A stretch of 64,000 bases of DNA, from the NCBI RefSeq assembly GCF_003576375.1, contig NZ_QWGE01000007.1, positions 62,001 to 126,000 on the forward strand, given 5' to 3'. The position numbers were made by a program, and so were the translations under genes. This document shows positions 25,463-34,754 of this stretch, in pieces. Each line of letters starts with the position of its first letter. Position 1 is the first letter of the stretch. The stretch comes from Pontibacter oryzae (lineage in GTDB: Bacteria > Bacteroidota > Bacteroidia > Cytophagales > Hymenobacteraceae). The notes under the pieces are model-generated. The model saw only the letters and a program-made list of their open reading frames with translations, made no database searches and was not told where the DNA came from.

Positions 25463-25512
25463 AAAGCACACAGGCCCTCTCCTTCCCCGGAGAGGGCCTG
25501 TGTGCTTTATAG
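25463..25512 (+). terminator. Rho-independent terminator of the symporter gene
   Basis: Perfect 20-bp stem (arms 25463-25482 and 25489-25508) ending in TTTAT, directly after the stop codon. Confidence 0.85.
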
Positions 25513-25699
25513 GTATGGCTCAGTGAAAGTAACTACTTATATCATGATGCTTGCCTAGCAGCTATACTTACACCTGCTGCAAGTTCTCAATCAGTGCCTT
25601 TACCTCTGAGCAAATTAACAACTTGCTTTCTGCGCCAACAGAAAAAATATCCCGAAGTCTAATAATGGGTTTGATCCAGAGCGGCAAACAAGACAGGTC

Positions 25700-25736
25700 T
25701 AAAAACAGAAAAGGCTGATCCTGAGACCAGCCTTTT
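25700..25736 (-). terminator. Terminator of tRNA-Leu
   Basis: Stem AAAAGGCTG/CAGCCTTTT (25709-25717 with 25728-25736) followed on the minus strand by TGTTTTT, 9 bp after the tRNA. Confidence 0.8.
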
Positions 25737-25745
25737 GTCTGAATG

Positions 25746-25827
25746 TGCGCAAGAAAGGACTCGAACCTTCACACCTTGCGGAACTGCCGCCTGAAGACAG
25801 CGCGTCTACCAATTTCGCCACTTGCGC
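25746..25827 (-). tRNA. tRNA-Leu (anticodon CAG)
   Basis: On the minus strand the acceptor arms GCGCAAG and CTTGCGC pair, followed by discriminator A; the 3' CCA is not fully encoded. The D-arm region is GTGGCGAAATTGGTAGACGC, the anticodon stem CTGTC/GGCAG encloses loop TTCAGGC with anticodon CAG, and the long variable arm (TTCCGCAAGGTGTG) is typical of class II leucine tRNAs. The T-loop TTCGAGT is present. Its own terminator lies downstream. Confidence 0.93.
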
Positions 25828-26014
25828 ATTCACTTCCCTGCTTGCTTTGTAGCAAATCGGGAATGCAAAGGTAGCAGAAAGTTGTAAATAGCAATGCGCC
25901 CGCAAATTTTTTCTTGCAATTTTCTTCCTTCTTCAGGCATGTAAAAGTATGCTTACGATTAGCACCTATAAGATTTGGCCCCGACTCGCAAGCATACTTT
26001 TTAAGCAAATTGCG

Positions 26015-29000
26015 CTAGTTCATGAGCCCAATCAGGGTTACGTTTTGCTGTTGCAGTTTTTCGTGGAAGCGCTTCACATCCTCTTTCATAAACAGGTCTA
26101 TTTTGCTTTTAGCAGCCAGCCATTGCGCCTGTAGGTCCTGAAAGCGTTGCTTCTGACCGCTGGTAACGGGCGGCACAACTTCATCAACCAGTCCGTTTAG
26201 GTGAATAAAGTGGTTGTCCAGCTTGTTATCGAAGTTAATTACATCCTGGAAGGTTTGCTGCTGCGGCTGCACCAGTAATTTCTCCATCGCTTCGGTCTGC
26301 TTTATCATGGAGTCAGCGTATGCCAGAAGCGCCTCGTTTTTATTGGTGTTCTGTACAATCTCCTTCACAAGGTTTACTTGCTTTCTTACCAGCCTAATGT
26401 TGTTTACATACTGGTAAATTTCTGTGAGATTGTTTTGTATGGCTTCCAGCATTTTGGCCTGATCTGCATAGGCCATGGCAGGAACCTGATAGCGCGGATC
26501 GCCTTTCACGGCAAAGTCCTCTTCCAGCGTTTTGCCTCCGTAGCTAAGCTTTACTTTGTATTTGCCGGGCACCGCTCGGTATGTTCCTTCTCCAAAACCG
26601 GCAAGCAGCCCATCAGGGCGTTTGGCTGCCTGTATGTTCAGGTCCCAGAGCACGCGGTTCAGGCCTTGCGTTACTTTGATTTTATCCTTTTCGCTTTCGG
26701 CTTTTGAAGATAGTGTTCTGATAAGATGGCCATTTGTATCGAAGATCTCCAGTTTCAGGGCTGTTGTATCTACTGCCTTGTTGACCGTAAAATGGAACAG
26801 GGCACCATGTGGCGGGTTCTCGCCTAATAATGACTCAGCTGCTTTCTTACTTTGCACAAAGTCTGCACGGATGGCATCTGCCGGTTTTAGCAGCACCACA
26901 TCTGATGAAGTAAGCTGGCTCTGTTGCGCGTGCAGCGGCGTCAGGTCGTCCAGTATCCAGAAGGCACGGCCACCGGTGGCGGCAATCAAATCATCTTGGT
27001 GCACCTTCAGGTCAAGTATGGGCGTTATGGGCAGGTTCGACTGGAACTGCTCCCACGCTTCTCCCCCATTAAACGAAACGTACATGCCCGACTCTGTGCC
27101 CAAGTATAGCAGGTCTTTGCGTTTTGGGTCTTCTCTTACCACTCTTGTAAAATGCTCTGCCTTGATACCGTTCACCATTCTTTTCCAGCTTTTTCCGGCA
27201 TCAGTAGTTTTGAAGACATGCGGTGTAAAGTCGTTGGATTTGTAATCGTTAACGGCTAGGTAAACCGTATTGGGCTCATGTGGAGATACTTCGATGGCAT
27301 TGATAAGCGTGGTAGAAGTAAGTCCTTTGGGCGTAACCTGTTGCCAGCTTTTACCGCCGTCTTTGGTTACGTGCACCAGTCCATCATCGGAGCCGGCCCA
27401 GAGCACCTGCGGGTCGTGCGGCGACTCTATCAGGTAGTAAATTGTTTGGTATATTTCGCCACCTGCGCCTTCGTTCGTGATAGGGCCACCGCCATTCTCC
27501 AGAAACTCCGGCTTGTTGCGCGTCAGGTCCGGGCTGATCTCCTCCCATGATTGCCCTCTATTTTTAGAGCGCAGCACCACGTTTCCGGCATGGTAGATAA
27601 CCGATGGGTCAAACTTAGACACGATGATAGGCGCATTCCAGTTAAAACGATACTTCTGATCCAGCGGTTTGGAGCCAAGGCCCAGGAACGGGTAAGCCAT
27701 GACATCCTGCGTACTTTTTGTTTCGGCGTTCCATTCGCTGATGATGCCCTGGTAGCAGCCTGCATAAATGTAATTCGGATCATCGGGATTAAAGGCTACA
27801 TACGCAGACTCACAACCACCCACCGGATAAAAAGCAGACCACGGAATGCCTGGCCCCGGATGTGCATTCGGTATGGCTACCGTAGAGTTATCCTGCTGGC
27901 CGCCGTACACGGTGTACGGAAACTTATTATCGGCATTAACGCGGTAGAACTGGGCGGTAGGCTGGTTTTGCTGCGTAGACCAGGTTTCGCCGCTGTTATG
28001 CGAGATGTTGCCACCGCCATCGTTTGCATTGGCCCAGATGTGTGGCTGCAATGGGTTTATCCATAGAAAGTGGTTATCGCCATGTGGTGTTTCCAGCCTT
28101 GTAAAGTTCTTGCCACCATCCAATGATTTCATGAATGGCGCATTCATCACGTATACCTTGTTTTCGTCTACGGGGTCAGCAAACACGTGCATGTAGTACC
28201 AGCTGCGTGCCCTAAGTGTGCGGTCTTTGTTGATGTTTGCCCACGTACTTCCGCCATCATCGGAACGGAATAACCCTCCATCCTCAGCTTCTACAATGGC
28301 CCAAACGCGCTGCGGGTTAGCCGGCGACACAGCTACTCCTATTTTACCCATCAGTTTAGGCAAGCCATTTTCCAGTTTGTTCCAGGTATCGCCGCCATCC
28401 GTGGATTTATAGATGGCACTGCCCGGGCCGCCGCTCTCTACCTTCCAGGGGTAGCGGCGGTGCTGCCAAAAAGCGGCATACAGCACGTTAGGATTTGTAA
28501 CATCCATACTTAGGTCGCTGGCGCCTGTGTTTTCGTCCACGTGCAGTACCAGTTCCCAGTTCTTGCCGCCATCCTTTGTGCGGTAGATGCCGCGCTCCTT
28601 GTTGGCTCCGTAAGGGCTGCCTTGTGCGGCAACATATACAATATTTGCGTTTTTAGGGTCGATTCTTACCTTGGATATTTGCCTGGTGTTGTTCAGACCT
28701 ATATTTTTCCAGGTGCTGCCTCCATCTGTTGATTTGTAAACGCCGTCGCCATGCACGGTCATCACGCCCCGCACAGCAGCCTCGCCGGTACCCACATAAA
28801 TCACGTTCGGGTCGTTAGTGGCTACATCAATTGCCCCGATGGAGCTAGAGGTAAAGTATCCGTCGGAGATATTTTTCCAGGAGCTTCCGGAGTCGGTGGT
28901 TTTCCAGAGTCCGCCGCCGGTATAGCCCGCGTAAAATGTGTTTGGCTTAGTGGGCACGCCGGTAATGGCCACGGAACGGCCACCTCGGTAAGGCCCGATG

Positions 29001-29152
29001 TTGCGCCACTCCATCGCTTTATAAAATTCAGGCTCTGCAGCACTGGCCTTACTCGTACCAGCTTTTGATTTTTTCTTGTTCCGTTGCGCCGCTGCATCAA
29101 GCGGTTGCCAGACCAGGCCAATCAGAAAAATAAGCGTAAGTATACTTTTCAT
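26015..29152 (-). CDS. Very large secreted BNR/Asp-box (sortilin-like) beta-propeller protein
   Basis: 1045 residues. Signal peptide (MKSILTLIFLIGLVWQPLDA), then a basic linker, then EWRNIGPYRGGRSVAITGVP, the usual opening of this group. At least ten Asp-box motifs follow (for example TTDSGSSWKNI, STDGGSTWKNI, SDDGGSTWANI, TKDGGKSWQQV), indicating one or two BNR/VPS10-like propellers over about 60-740. After about 760 come a beta-sandwich-like region (LKLEIFDTNGHLIRTL) and a helical C-terminus. Annotated glycosyl hydrolase in many genomes, but no catalytic role is shown. A paralogue lies at 34755 beyond the SusCD genes. Confidence 0.85.
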   Translation of the reverse strand: MKSILTLIFLIGLVWQPLDAAAQRNKKKSKAGTSKASAAEPEFYKAMEWRNIGPYRGGRSVAITGVPTKPNTFYAGYTGGGLWKTTDSGSSWKNISDGYFTSSSIGAIDVATNDPNVIYVGTGEAAVRGVMTVHGDGVYKSTDGGSTWKNIGLNNTRQISKVRIDPKNANIVYVAAQGSPYGANKERGIYRTKDGGKNWELVLHVDENTGASDLSMDVTNPNVLYAAFWQHRRYPWKVESGGPGSAIYKSTDGGDTWNKLENGLPKLMGKIGVAVSPANPQRVWAIVEAEDGGLFRSDDGGSTWANINKDRTLRARSWYYMHVFADPVDENKVYVMNAPFMKSLDGGKNFTRLETPHGDNHFLWINPLQPHIWANANDGGGNISHNSGETWSTQQNQPTAQFYRVNADNKFPYTVYGGQQDNSTVAIPNAHPGPGIPWSAFYPVGGCESAYVAFNPDDPNYIYAGCYQGIISEWNAETKSTQDVMAYPFLGLGSKPLDQKYRFNWNAPIIVSKFDPSVIYHAGNVVLRSKNRGQSWEEISPDLTRNKPEFLENGGGPITNEGAGGEIYQTIYYLIESPHDPQVLWAGSDDGLVHVTKDGGKSWQQVTPKGLTSTTLINAIEVSPHEPNTVYLAVNDYKSNDFTPHVFKTTDAGKSWKRMVNGIKAEHFTRVVREDPKRKDLLYLGTESGMYVSFNGGEAWEQFQSNLPITPILDLKVHQDDLIAATGGRAFWILDDLTPLHAQQSQLTSSDVVLLKPADAIRADFVQSKKAAESLLGENPPHGALFHFTVNKAVDTTALKLEIFDTNGHLIRTLSSKAESEKDKIKVTQGLNRVLWDLNIQAAKRPDGLLAGFGEGTYRAVPGKYKVKLSYGGKTLEEDFAVKGDPRYQVPAMAYADQAKMLEAIQNNLTEIYQYVNNIRLVRKQVNLVKEIVQNTNKNEALLAYADSMIKQTEAMEKLLVQPQQQTFQDVINFDNKLDNHFIHLNGLVDEVVPPVTSGQKQRFQDLQAQWLAAKSKIDLFMKEDVKRFHEKLQQQNVTLIGLMN

Positions 29153-29254
29153 AAGCGTTATCTTTTAAATATGAGTCTGAAAGAATAATTCAATATGGAA
29201 ATATGAAGCCTGATTTCCAGGTGGCTTTGCACCGGCCACAGTACAGCAGACAAG

Positions 29255-29291
29255 CATAAAAAAATCGGTGCAGGAATTCCTACACCGATTT
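29255..29291 (-). terminator. Terminator of the susC-susD operon
   Basis: Stem AAATCGGTG/CACCGATTT (29262-29270 with 29283-29291) with an inner GGAATTCC palindrome; T-rich on the minus-strand 3' side. Confidence 0.75.
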
Positions 29292-29363
29292 CGGCAGGCT
29301 AACTTATGAAAATCTGAAGCGCTTGCTTTTAGGCTGTATGTTTAGTGGCTTTTGCATCGCATC

Positions 29364-30848
29364 CTATTTGTAGGCATCGTTTTGCACCAGGTTGCTGTTT
29401 GCATCTATATCGAAGGCCGGAATCGGGAAAACCTGCCGGTTCGGGTCCTTCAAGTCCACATCGGGGCCGTTGGTGCGAGGCACTCCGGTAATCACGCTCA
29501 GTGCCTGGCCCGTGCGCACAAGATCGAAGAAGCTGTGGCCTTCAAAGGCTAGTTCCAGCTTTCTTTCATGCCAGATTGCCTCCAGCACTTCCTGCTTGCC
29601 TGTCAGATCCTTGATCGGGTCAACTCCGGCACGTACTCTGATCTTGTTCAGGTCTTCCAGCGCACCCGCTAGATCACCGTTTTTGGCTCTTGCCTCTGCA
29701 CGGTTTAAGTATACTTCGCCTAGCCTGATGATCTGGATATTATCAATTCCGCTGGTATTACCATACCTAGTTGGGTAGTATACATTTTTACCCTCGTAGT
29801 ATCCAAACATCTTGCCTCGAACATCATCCGGGTCAGCGGTTGCCTCAGCATAAAAGTCTGAGTGTGCTGCCACATCCCCGCGGCCTCCTTTCGATGATGG
29901 GAAATACCAGTTATTAATCGTGCTTTGGTCTGCACTGTTAAAGTTTAGCTCAAAAATAGCCTCTGAGGTAAACTTGCTCGTGAAGATGTTAGCAAAGCTT
30001 GGAGACAAAGTATACTTAGGGTCTGCGATTACGGCATCAGCATAATCCTCGGCCTGTTCCGGTTGGTTAACATAGAGATAGTACCTGGAGAGAAGCGCCC
30101 GCGCCGTTCCTTTCACAGCCTGAGATTTTGTCAACTTATTATCGTCTCCATACTTTTCGGGCAGCAGGTCGAGCGCATTCAGCAAATCTGCCTCTGCCTG
30201 TCCGTAAGAATCAGCAAGGCTTGCCCTAGCCGGGAAAAAGGAATCATCAACCTGCCTTGATGGAGTAGTAACGATAGGCACACCTAATGTGCCTACAACT
30301 CCTGGTACGCCGCCATACACTCTGGATAAGTCAAAATATGCCAAGCCTCTTACAAAATAAGCCTGGCCAAGTATGGCTTTTTTCTCTTCCTCAGTAACAT
30401 CGGCCAGTGGAGGCACTTGGTCGATAATGTTATTGGCAACATTTATTGCCCTGTAGGCTCTCGTCCAGAGGTTACCGTTCTCTAAATTACTTTTATCAAT
30501 GAGGTAAGTATCCATTTCCCGGTAAAAATCCCAGGAGCCAATGCTTTGCGCCACATCCGACGACACATCTGACATGATCAGAAAGTTACCGCCATAGTAA
30601 TTGCTGCTTTGCAACTGGTCATACATGCCAGCCAGTGCTGCCTGCGCTCCTTTTCGGTTAGAGATTGCGGTGTCTTCCGATACTTCTGCCTGTGGCTCAT
30701 GGTCTAATACATCGCAGGCACTGGCGCCTCCCAACAGGCAGGCCAGTCCGATCATATAGACAGCATTCTTCCTAGCAGCTTCTTTAATTAACTTCTTTTT
30801 AAGCTTTCTGGCCGCTTTAGCCATTGATTTGTTTATAGTTGTCTGCAT
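29364..30848 (-). CDS. RagB/SusD family nutrient-uptake outer membrane lipoprotein
   Basis: 494 residues. An unusually long, Lys-rich start (MAKAARKLKKKLIKEAARK) precedes the hydrophobic core and lipobox GGASAC (Cys about 45). The SusD TPR-like body is clear: LWTRAYRAINVANNIIDQV, GQAYFVRGLAYFDLSRVYGG, and the C-terminal IRLGEVYLNRAEARAKNGDL and IWHERKLELAFEGHSFFDLVRTG. SusD lids the SusC barrel and captures the nutrient. It lies 11 bp after susC. No glycan hydrolase is adjacent, so the substrate may be peptide rather than sugar. Confidence 0.93.
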   Translation of the reverse strand: MQTTINKSMAKAARKLKKKLIKEAARKNAVYMIGLACLLGGASACDVLDHEPQAEVSEDTAISNRKGAQAALAGMYDQLQSSNYYGGNFLIMSDVSSDVAQSIGSWDFYREMDTYLIDKSNLENGNLWTRAYRAINVANNIIDQVPPLADVTEEEKKAILGQAYFVRGLAYFDLSRVYGGVPGVVGTLGVPIVTTPSRQVDDSFFPARASLADSYGQAEADLLNALDLLPEKYGDDNKLTKSQAVKGTARALLSRYYLYVNQPEQAEDYADAVIADPKYTLSPSFANIFTSKFTSEAIFELNFNSADQSTINNWYFPSSKGGRGDVAAHSDFYAEATADPDDVRGKMFGYYEGKNVYYPTRYGNTSGIDNIQIIRLGEVYLNRAEARAKNGDLAGALEDLNKIRVRAGVDPIKDLTGKQEVLEAIWHERKLELAFEGHSFFDLVRTGQALSVITGVPRTNGPDVDLKDPNRQVFPIPAFDIDANSNLVQNDAYK

Positions 30849-30859
30849 AAAATTCCTCC

Positions 30860-33823
30860 TTAAAAGCTAACATTGAAACCACCTATAAATACACGAGGCT
30901 GTGGTAAACTAAAGAACTCTACTCCCTGGACTAAAGAGTTATCGCCAATGCCCGTTAGCTCTGGGTCAAGGCCTGTGTAATTTGTGACAGTAAACACATT
31001 TTGGCCAGTTAGATAGACCCTTGCCGAAGATATGCCCACTTTGCTAAGCACTGTTTGCGGCAGTGTATAGCCCAGAGTGATGTTCTTTAGGCGCAAGTAT
31101 GATCCATCTTCCATAAAACGCGACGGCCTTAAGTTGCCCGCATAGTTGGCAGCAGTCATCTTCGGGATCATGGTCTGGTCACCAGGGTTTTGCCATCTAT
31201 CCAGTTGGCTTACATTAAAGTTAAAGTCGCGTGTACCACCGTGCTCGTTAAAGAAACGGTTCCAGTTCAGTTGGTCATTGCCGTAAGAGTATTGCAGGAA
31301 GAAAGAAAGGTCAAAAGCCTTATACTTAAAGCTATTTGTAAGCCCTCCAAAAAAATCTGGGTTAGCATCACCTACAATTTTACGGTCAACGTTCGGGTCA
31401 AACTCACCGTCTCCATCCACGTCTGCAAACTGTATGTCCCCGGTGGCAGGGTCTACGCCGGTTTGCTCATGGAAGTAAAAAGAGTACATCGGGTAACCTT
31501 CCTGATACCTGAACAGGTCACGGTTGTACACGTTAAATGGTGCCGCCAGTTTAGTTACTTTGTTCTTGTTAGAGGCAATGTTAAAGTTGGTGTTCCATGT
31601 GAAATCTGTTGTGTTTATGATATTGGCAATCACAGCCAACTCCAGACCTTTATTCTCTAGGCTACCAAAGTTCTGCACCAGTGAGTTAAAACCTGAAGTT
31701 CTAGGAAGCGGTACCGCCAATAGCAGATCGGATGTTTTCTTTACATAGTAATCAGCGATGATATTTACGCGCTCACTAAATAATGAAATATCCAAGCCGA
31801 TATCAGTTTGGGCTGTAGTCTCCCATTTCAGATCTGGGTTTCCTAACTGCGATGGACTAATACCTGGTATATCTGCATAGGCCGATGAGCCTGTCCATAA
31901 CCCCCGCGACTGGAAGTCGGTTATGCCGCTTTGGTTACCTGTGATACCGTAACTTGCTCTAAGTTTTACGTCACCGATAAATTCAGGCATTGGCTCGAAG
32001 AACGCTTCTTCAGATACAACCCAGCCCAAGGCTATCGACGGGAACGTACCCCAGCGATTGTCTTTACCAAAGCGAGACGACGCATCACGGCGAACATTAA
32101 CGGTAGCCAGGTATTTATCTTTGTAATCATACACCATACGCGTAAACAAAGAGGCTATTCCCCAGCTAGATCCATCGGACCGGGCGCGCTGCACAGCGGC
32201 AGAGGTTATTTTTCTGAAGTCGTTGCTCGGGAATTGCTCTCCAATAGCTTCTGTTAATGAGTATCTTGATTCCTGAAGCGTAGTTCCTACCAGAACGTTG
32301 AACGAGTGGCTGCTTTTAGAGAACTGGTAGCTTAATACGTTTTCCTGTATCCAGTTTTCGTTTTGTGTAGCCTGAGACAGGCCATACCCATTTGTTCCTG
32401 CCCCGTTGTTTAGTAAAGTGTTATCATACAGGTCTTCTTGTATAGAGCTATTGTCTACGCTAAAGCTGGAGCGCAGCCGGAAGCCGCTTGCAATCTCATA
32501 CTCAGCATACAGGCTACCCAAGAAGCGATTCGTGTTCATTTGGATATCACTCTCCACCACCGCGGCAATTGGGTTCTCAAAAATGCTGAACTTAGAGTAG
32601 GAGCCATCCGGCTGATAGTATGGGCGATCAGAGGGGAAGTTTATGGCACCAGGCATTGCTCCTGAAATATTGTCATCGTTTCTTAGGCGATCGCGCTTGT
32701 TGCTGGAGTATAAAATACTCGTACCTACTTTTAATTTATCCATCGGATAAAAATCCAGGTTGATACGGGCACTGTTACGTTTAAATCTGGACCCAATTAA
32801 CACACCTTCCTGATCGAAATGGTTGCCTGAAACCAAGTAATGCACTTTATCAGCCCCACCACTTACTGATAGATCATAGTTTGAAATGCTTGCGGATCTG
32901 AAGATAGCATCGGCCCAATCTGTAGAAATGGCTGCATCTGGGTTAGCATATGGAGCAGGCTTGCCATTATTAATGAATGCTTCGTTGATAAGGCGCTCAT
33001 AGGTTGGGCCATCAACTACCTCAGGTTTCCTGGCGGCATTTTGTGTACCATAGTAAACCCCTAGACTCACTTTTGCCTTGCCGCTGCTGCCGCGTTTGGT
33101 AGTGATCAGCACCACACCGTTTGCAGCCCGGGCACCATATATAGCCGTGGCAGAGGCATCTTTCAGAATCTCCATCGATTCAATATCGGCTGGGTTAATA
33201 TCCGCAATCGGACTAGTAGTACCCCCACCTAAATCTACACCAGATAAATTATTGGCTTGGATTGGAACACCATCTACTACATAAAGCGGATCGCTGGAAC
33301 CGTTAATTGAAGATGAGCCACGCACCCGCACAAACACGCCACCTCCTGGCGTACCGGAGTTAGCAGCCACGTTAACCCCCGCTGCGCGGCCCTGCAAGAG
33401 CTGGTCGCTGCTGGCGGCGGGCAGGTTGGCTATCTCCTCGGAGCTAACCGATGTCTGGGCGCTGGTCAGTGTTTTCCGGTCCTGCTCCCCGTAACCAGTA
33501 ACCACAATCTCTTTCAGCAGCTTTACGTCAGAAGACAGGCGCACATCGATAACGCTTTGGTTACCAACTTCAACCTCTTTCGTCTGAAAACCAATATAGC
33601 GAAACATTAGCGTGCCTGTGTTGCTTGGCACAGTCAGCTGATAGGAACCGTCTAAACCTGTTGTTACACCGGTAGTTGTGCCTTTCAGCACCACGCTTAC
33701 TCCAGGCAACTCAGATCCATCTGCTTCGGAGGTTACTTTCCCCGAAATAGTTCGCCCTTGCGCAAAAACATGCATGGATGGGGCGCAAAGTGTTAAAAAT
33801 ATAATGAGTAAATAGTGTTTCAT
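30860..33823 (-). CDS. SusC/RagA family TonB-linked outer membrane protein
   Basis: 987 residues. Signal peptide, then a carboxypeptidase-D-regulatory-like domain (about 22-105, GRTISGKVTSEADGSELPGV), a TonB-dependent plug beginning near LKEIVVTGYGEQDRKTLTSA with SMEILKDASATAIYGARAAN, and a large barrel ending in QPRVFIGGFNVSF with a terminal aromatic. It imports large oligomers with its SusD partner, encoded 11 bp downstream. The upstream region is a 931-bp AT-rich spacer shared with the divergent BNR gene. Confidence 0.94.
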   Translation of the reverse strand: MKHYLLIIFLTLCAPSMHVFAQGRTISGKVTSEADGSELPGVSVVLKGTTTGVTTGLDGSYQLTVPSNTGTLMFRYIGFQTKEVEVGNQSVIDVRLSSDVKLLKEIVVTGYGEQDRKTLTSAQTSVSSEEIANLPAASSDQLLQGRAAGVNVAANSGTPGGGVFVRVRGSSSINGSSDPLYVVDGVPIQANNLSGVDLGGGTTSPIADINPADIESMEILKDASATAIYGARAANGVVLITTKRGSSGKAKVSLGVYYGTQNAARKPEVVDGPTYERLINEAFINNGKPAPYANPDAAISTDWADAIFRSASISNYDLSVSGGADKVHYLVSGNHFDQEGVLIGSRFKRNSARINLDFYPMDKLKVGTSILYSSNKRDRLRNDDNISGAMPGAINFPSDRPYYQPDGSYSKFSIFENPIAAVVESDIQMNTNRFLGSLYAEYEIASGFRLRSSFSVDNSSIQEDLYDNTLLNNGAGTNGYGLSQATQNENWIQENVLSYQFSKSSHSFNVLVGTTLQESRYSLTEAIGEQFPSNDFRKITSAAVQRARSDGSSWGIASLFTRMVYDYKDKYLATVNVRRDASSRFGKDNRWGTFPSIALGWVVSEEAFFEPMPEFIGDVKLRASYGITGNQSGITDFQSRGLWTGSSAYADIPGISPSQLGNPDLKWETTAQTDIGLDISLFSERVNIIADYYVKKTSDLLLAVPLPRTSGFNSLVQNFGSLENKGLELAVIANIINTTDFTWNTNFNIASNKNKVTKLAAPFNVYNRDLFRYQEGYPMYSFYFHEQTGVDPATGDIQFADVDGDGEFDPNVDRKIVGDANPDFFGGLTNSFKYKAFDLSFFLQYSYGNDQLNWNRFFNEHGGTRDFNFNVSQLDRWQNPGDQTMIPKMTAANYAGNLRPSRFMEDGSYLRLKNITLGYTLPQTVLSKVGISSARVYLTGQNVFTVTNYTGLDPELTGIGDNSLVQGVEFFSLPQPRVFIGGFNVSF

Positions 33824-34754
33824 AAGTAAATCATTTACTTGTTGGATAAAATCAGTTTAGCTCTGTCAGCAAAAGGATAAAATACAAAACAATGCTGCAT
33901 AAAAGGCATAGCTTCGCCATAATCACATTATTGTAAAAATGCAATTTACACCTGATGTTACAGGCATTAAAAAAAGAAAAATAATTCCAGGGTTCCGTGG
34001 TTGACTTAAAGCTTACTTATAAAGAAGCAACTGAAGGCAACCAGCTGTAGATCAATAGTATGCGAGTAACAGAAAAGCATTCAGCTCCGAATAGGGCGCA
34101 TACCCCAATCCGTTAGATGCGCTGAAAAGCACTGTTATAAAACCGAAAAATTCTGGAAAGCAGAATTTCAGAATCGATAAAACAGTATTAATAAAAAAAA
34201 GAGATACCAGCCGCAGAGCAAATCACAACACCTAAAACAGCTCACCAGGCCATTGTAAAAGCAAAGATCTGACATTGCCTTTGATGTTTATTATTAGCTC
34301 CTATTTAACTGGCTTCACCAATTTACTAGGCTTACGACTGTAAGTATATTTTTTATTTTCCAGTAAACCAACCTTTTACCAAACAAATTTTTAAACACTT
34401 CAGCCTTGAATATAAGGTTTTGGCAACTCTGGCGGGTTTATTATACAATATTTACTGTATTAACACCGTATCAAAACACCCCCAAAAACCTCGTTTCTGC
34501 GTCCAAACACGCATGTTTATACATCCTATACTATACCAACTGTATTAGATACTCACCCTCAAACTAACAGCAGCTGTACAAACAAGCAGCCAATAATTTA
34601 AAATAATCATATTAAAATCTTTGCAAAAACAAGTATTTATACTTAACTCATACATTGTTATAGTTATAACAACCTTCACCATACTATAGCTTACGCCACC
34701 AAATACTAGCTCAACACTAAAATCTAAACTTTTATCAACTAAAAACCTTCAGAT
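33824..34754. other. Long AT-rich spacer between divergent susC and BNR genes
   Basis: 931 bp with no credible reading frame on either strand. It must hold both promoters and 5' leaders, but I find no full TTTG/TAnnTTTG pair next to either gene; AATCTTTG near 34616-34623 is the closest partial match on the plus strand. The spacer is much AT-richer than its surroundings. No hairpin of note was found. Confidence 0.5.

Noticed and set aside
29364-33823. The SusCD genes as a polysaccharide utilisation locus
   Set aside because: No glycoside hydrolase, lyase or hybrid sensor gene is adjacent; the substrate cannot be called a glycan.
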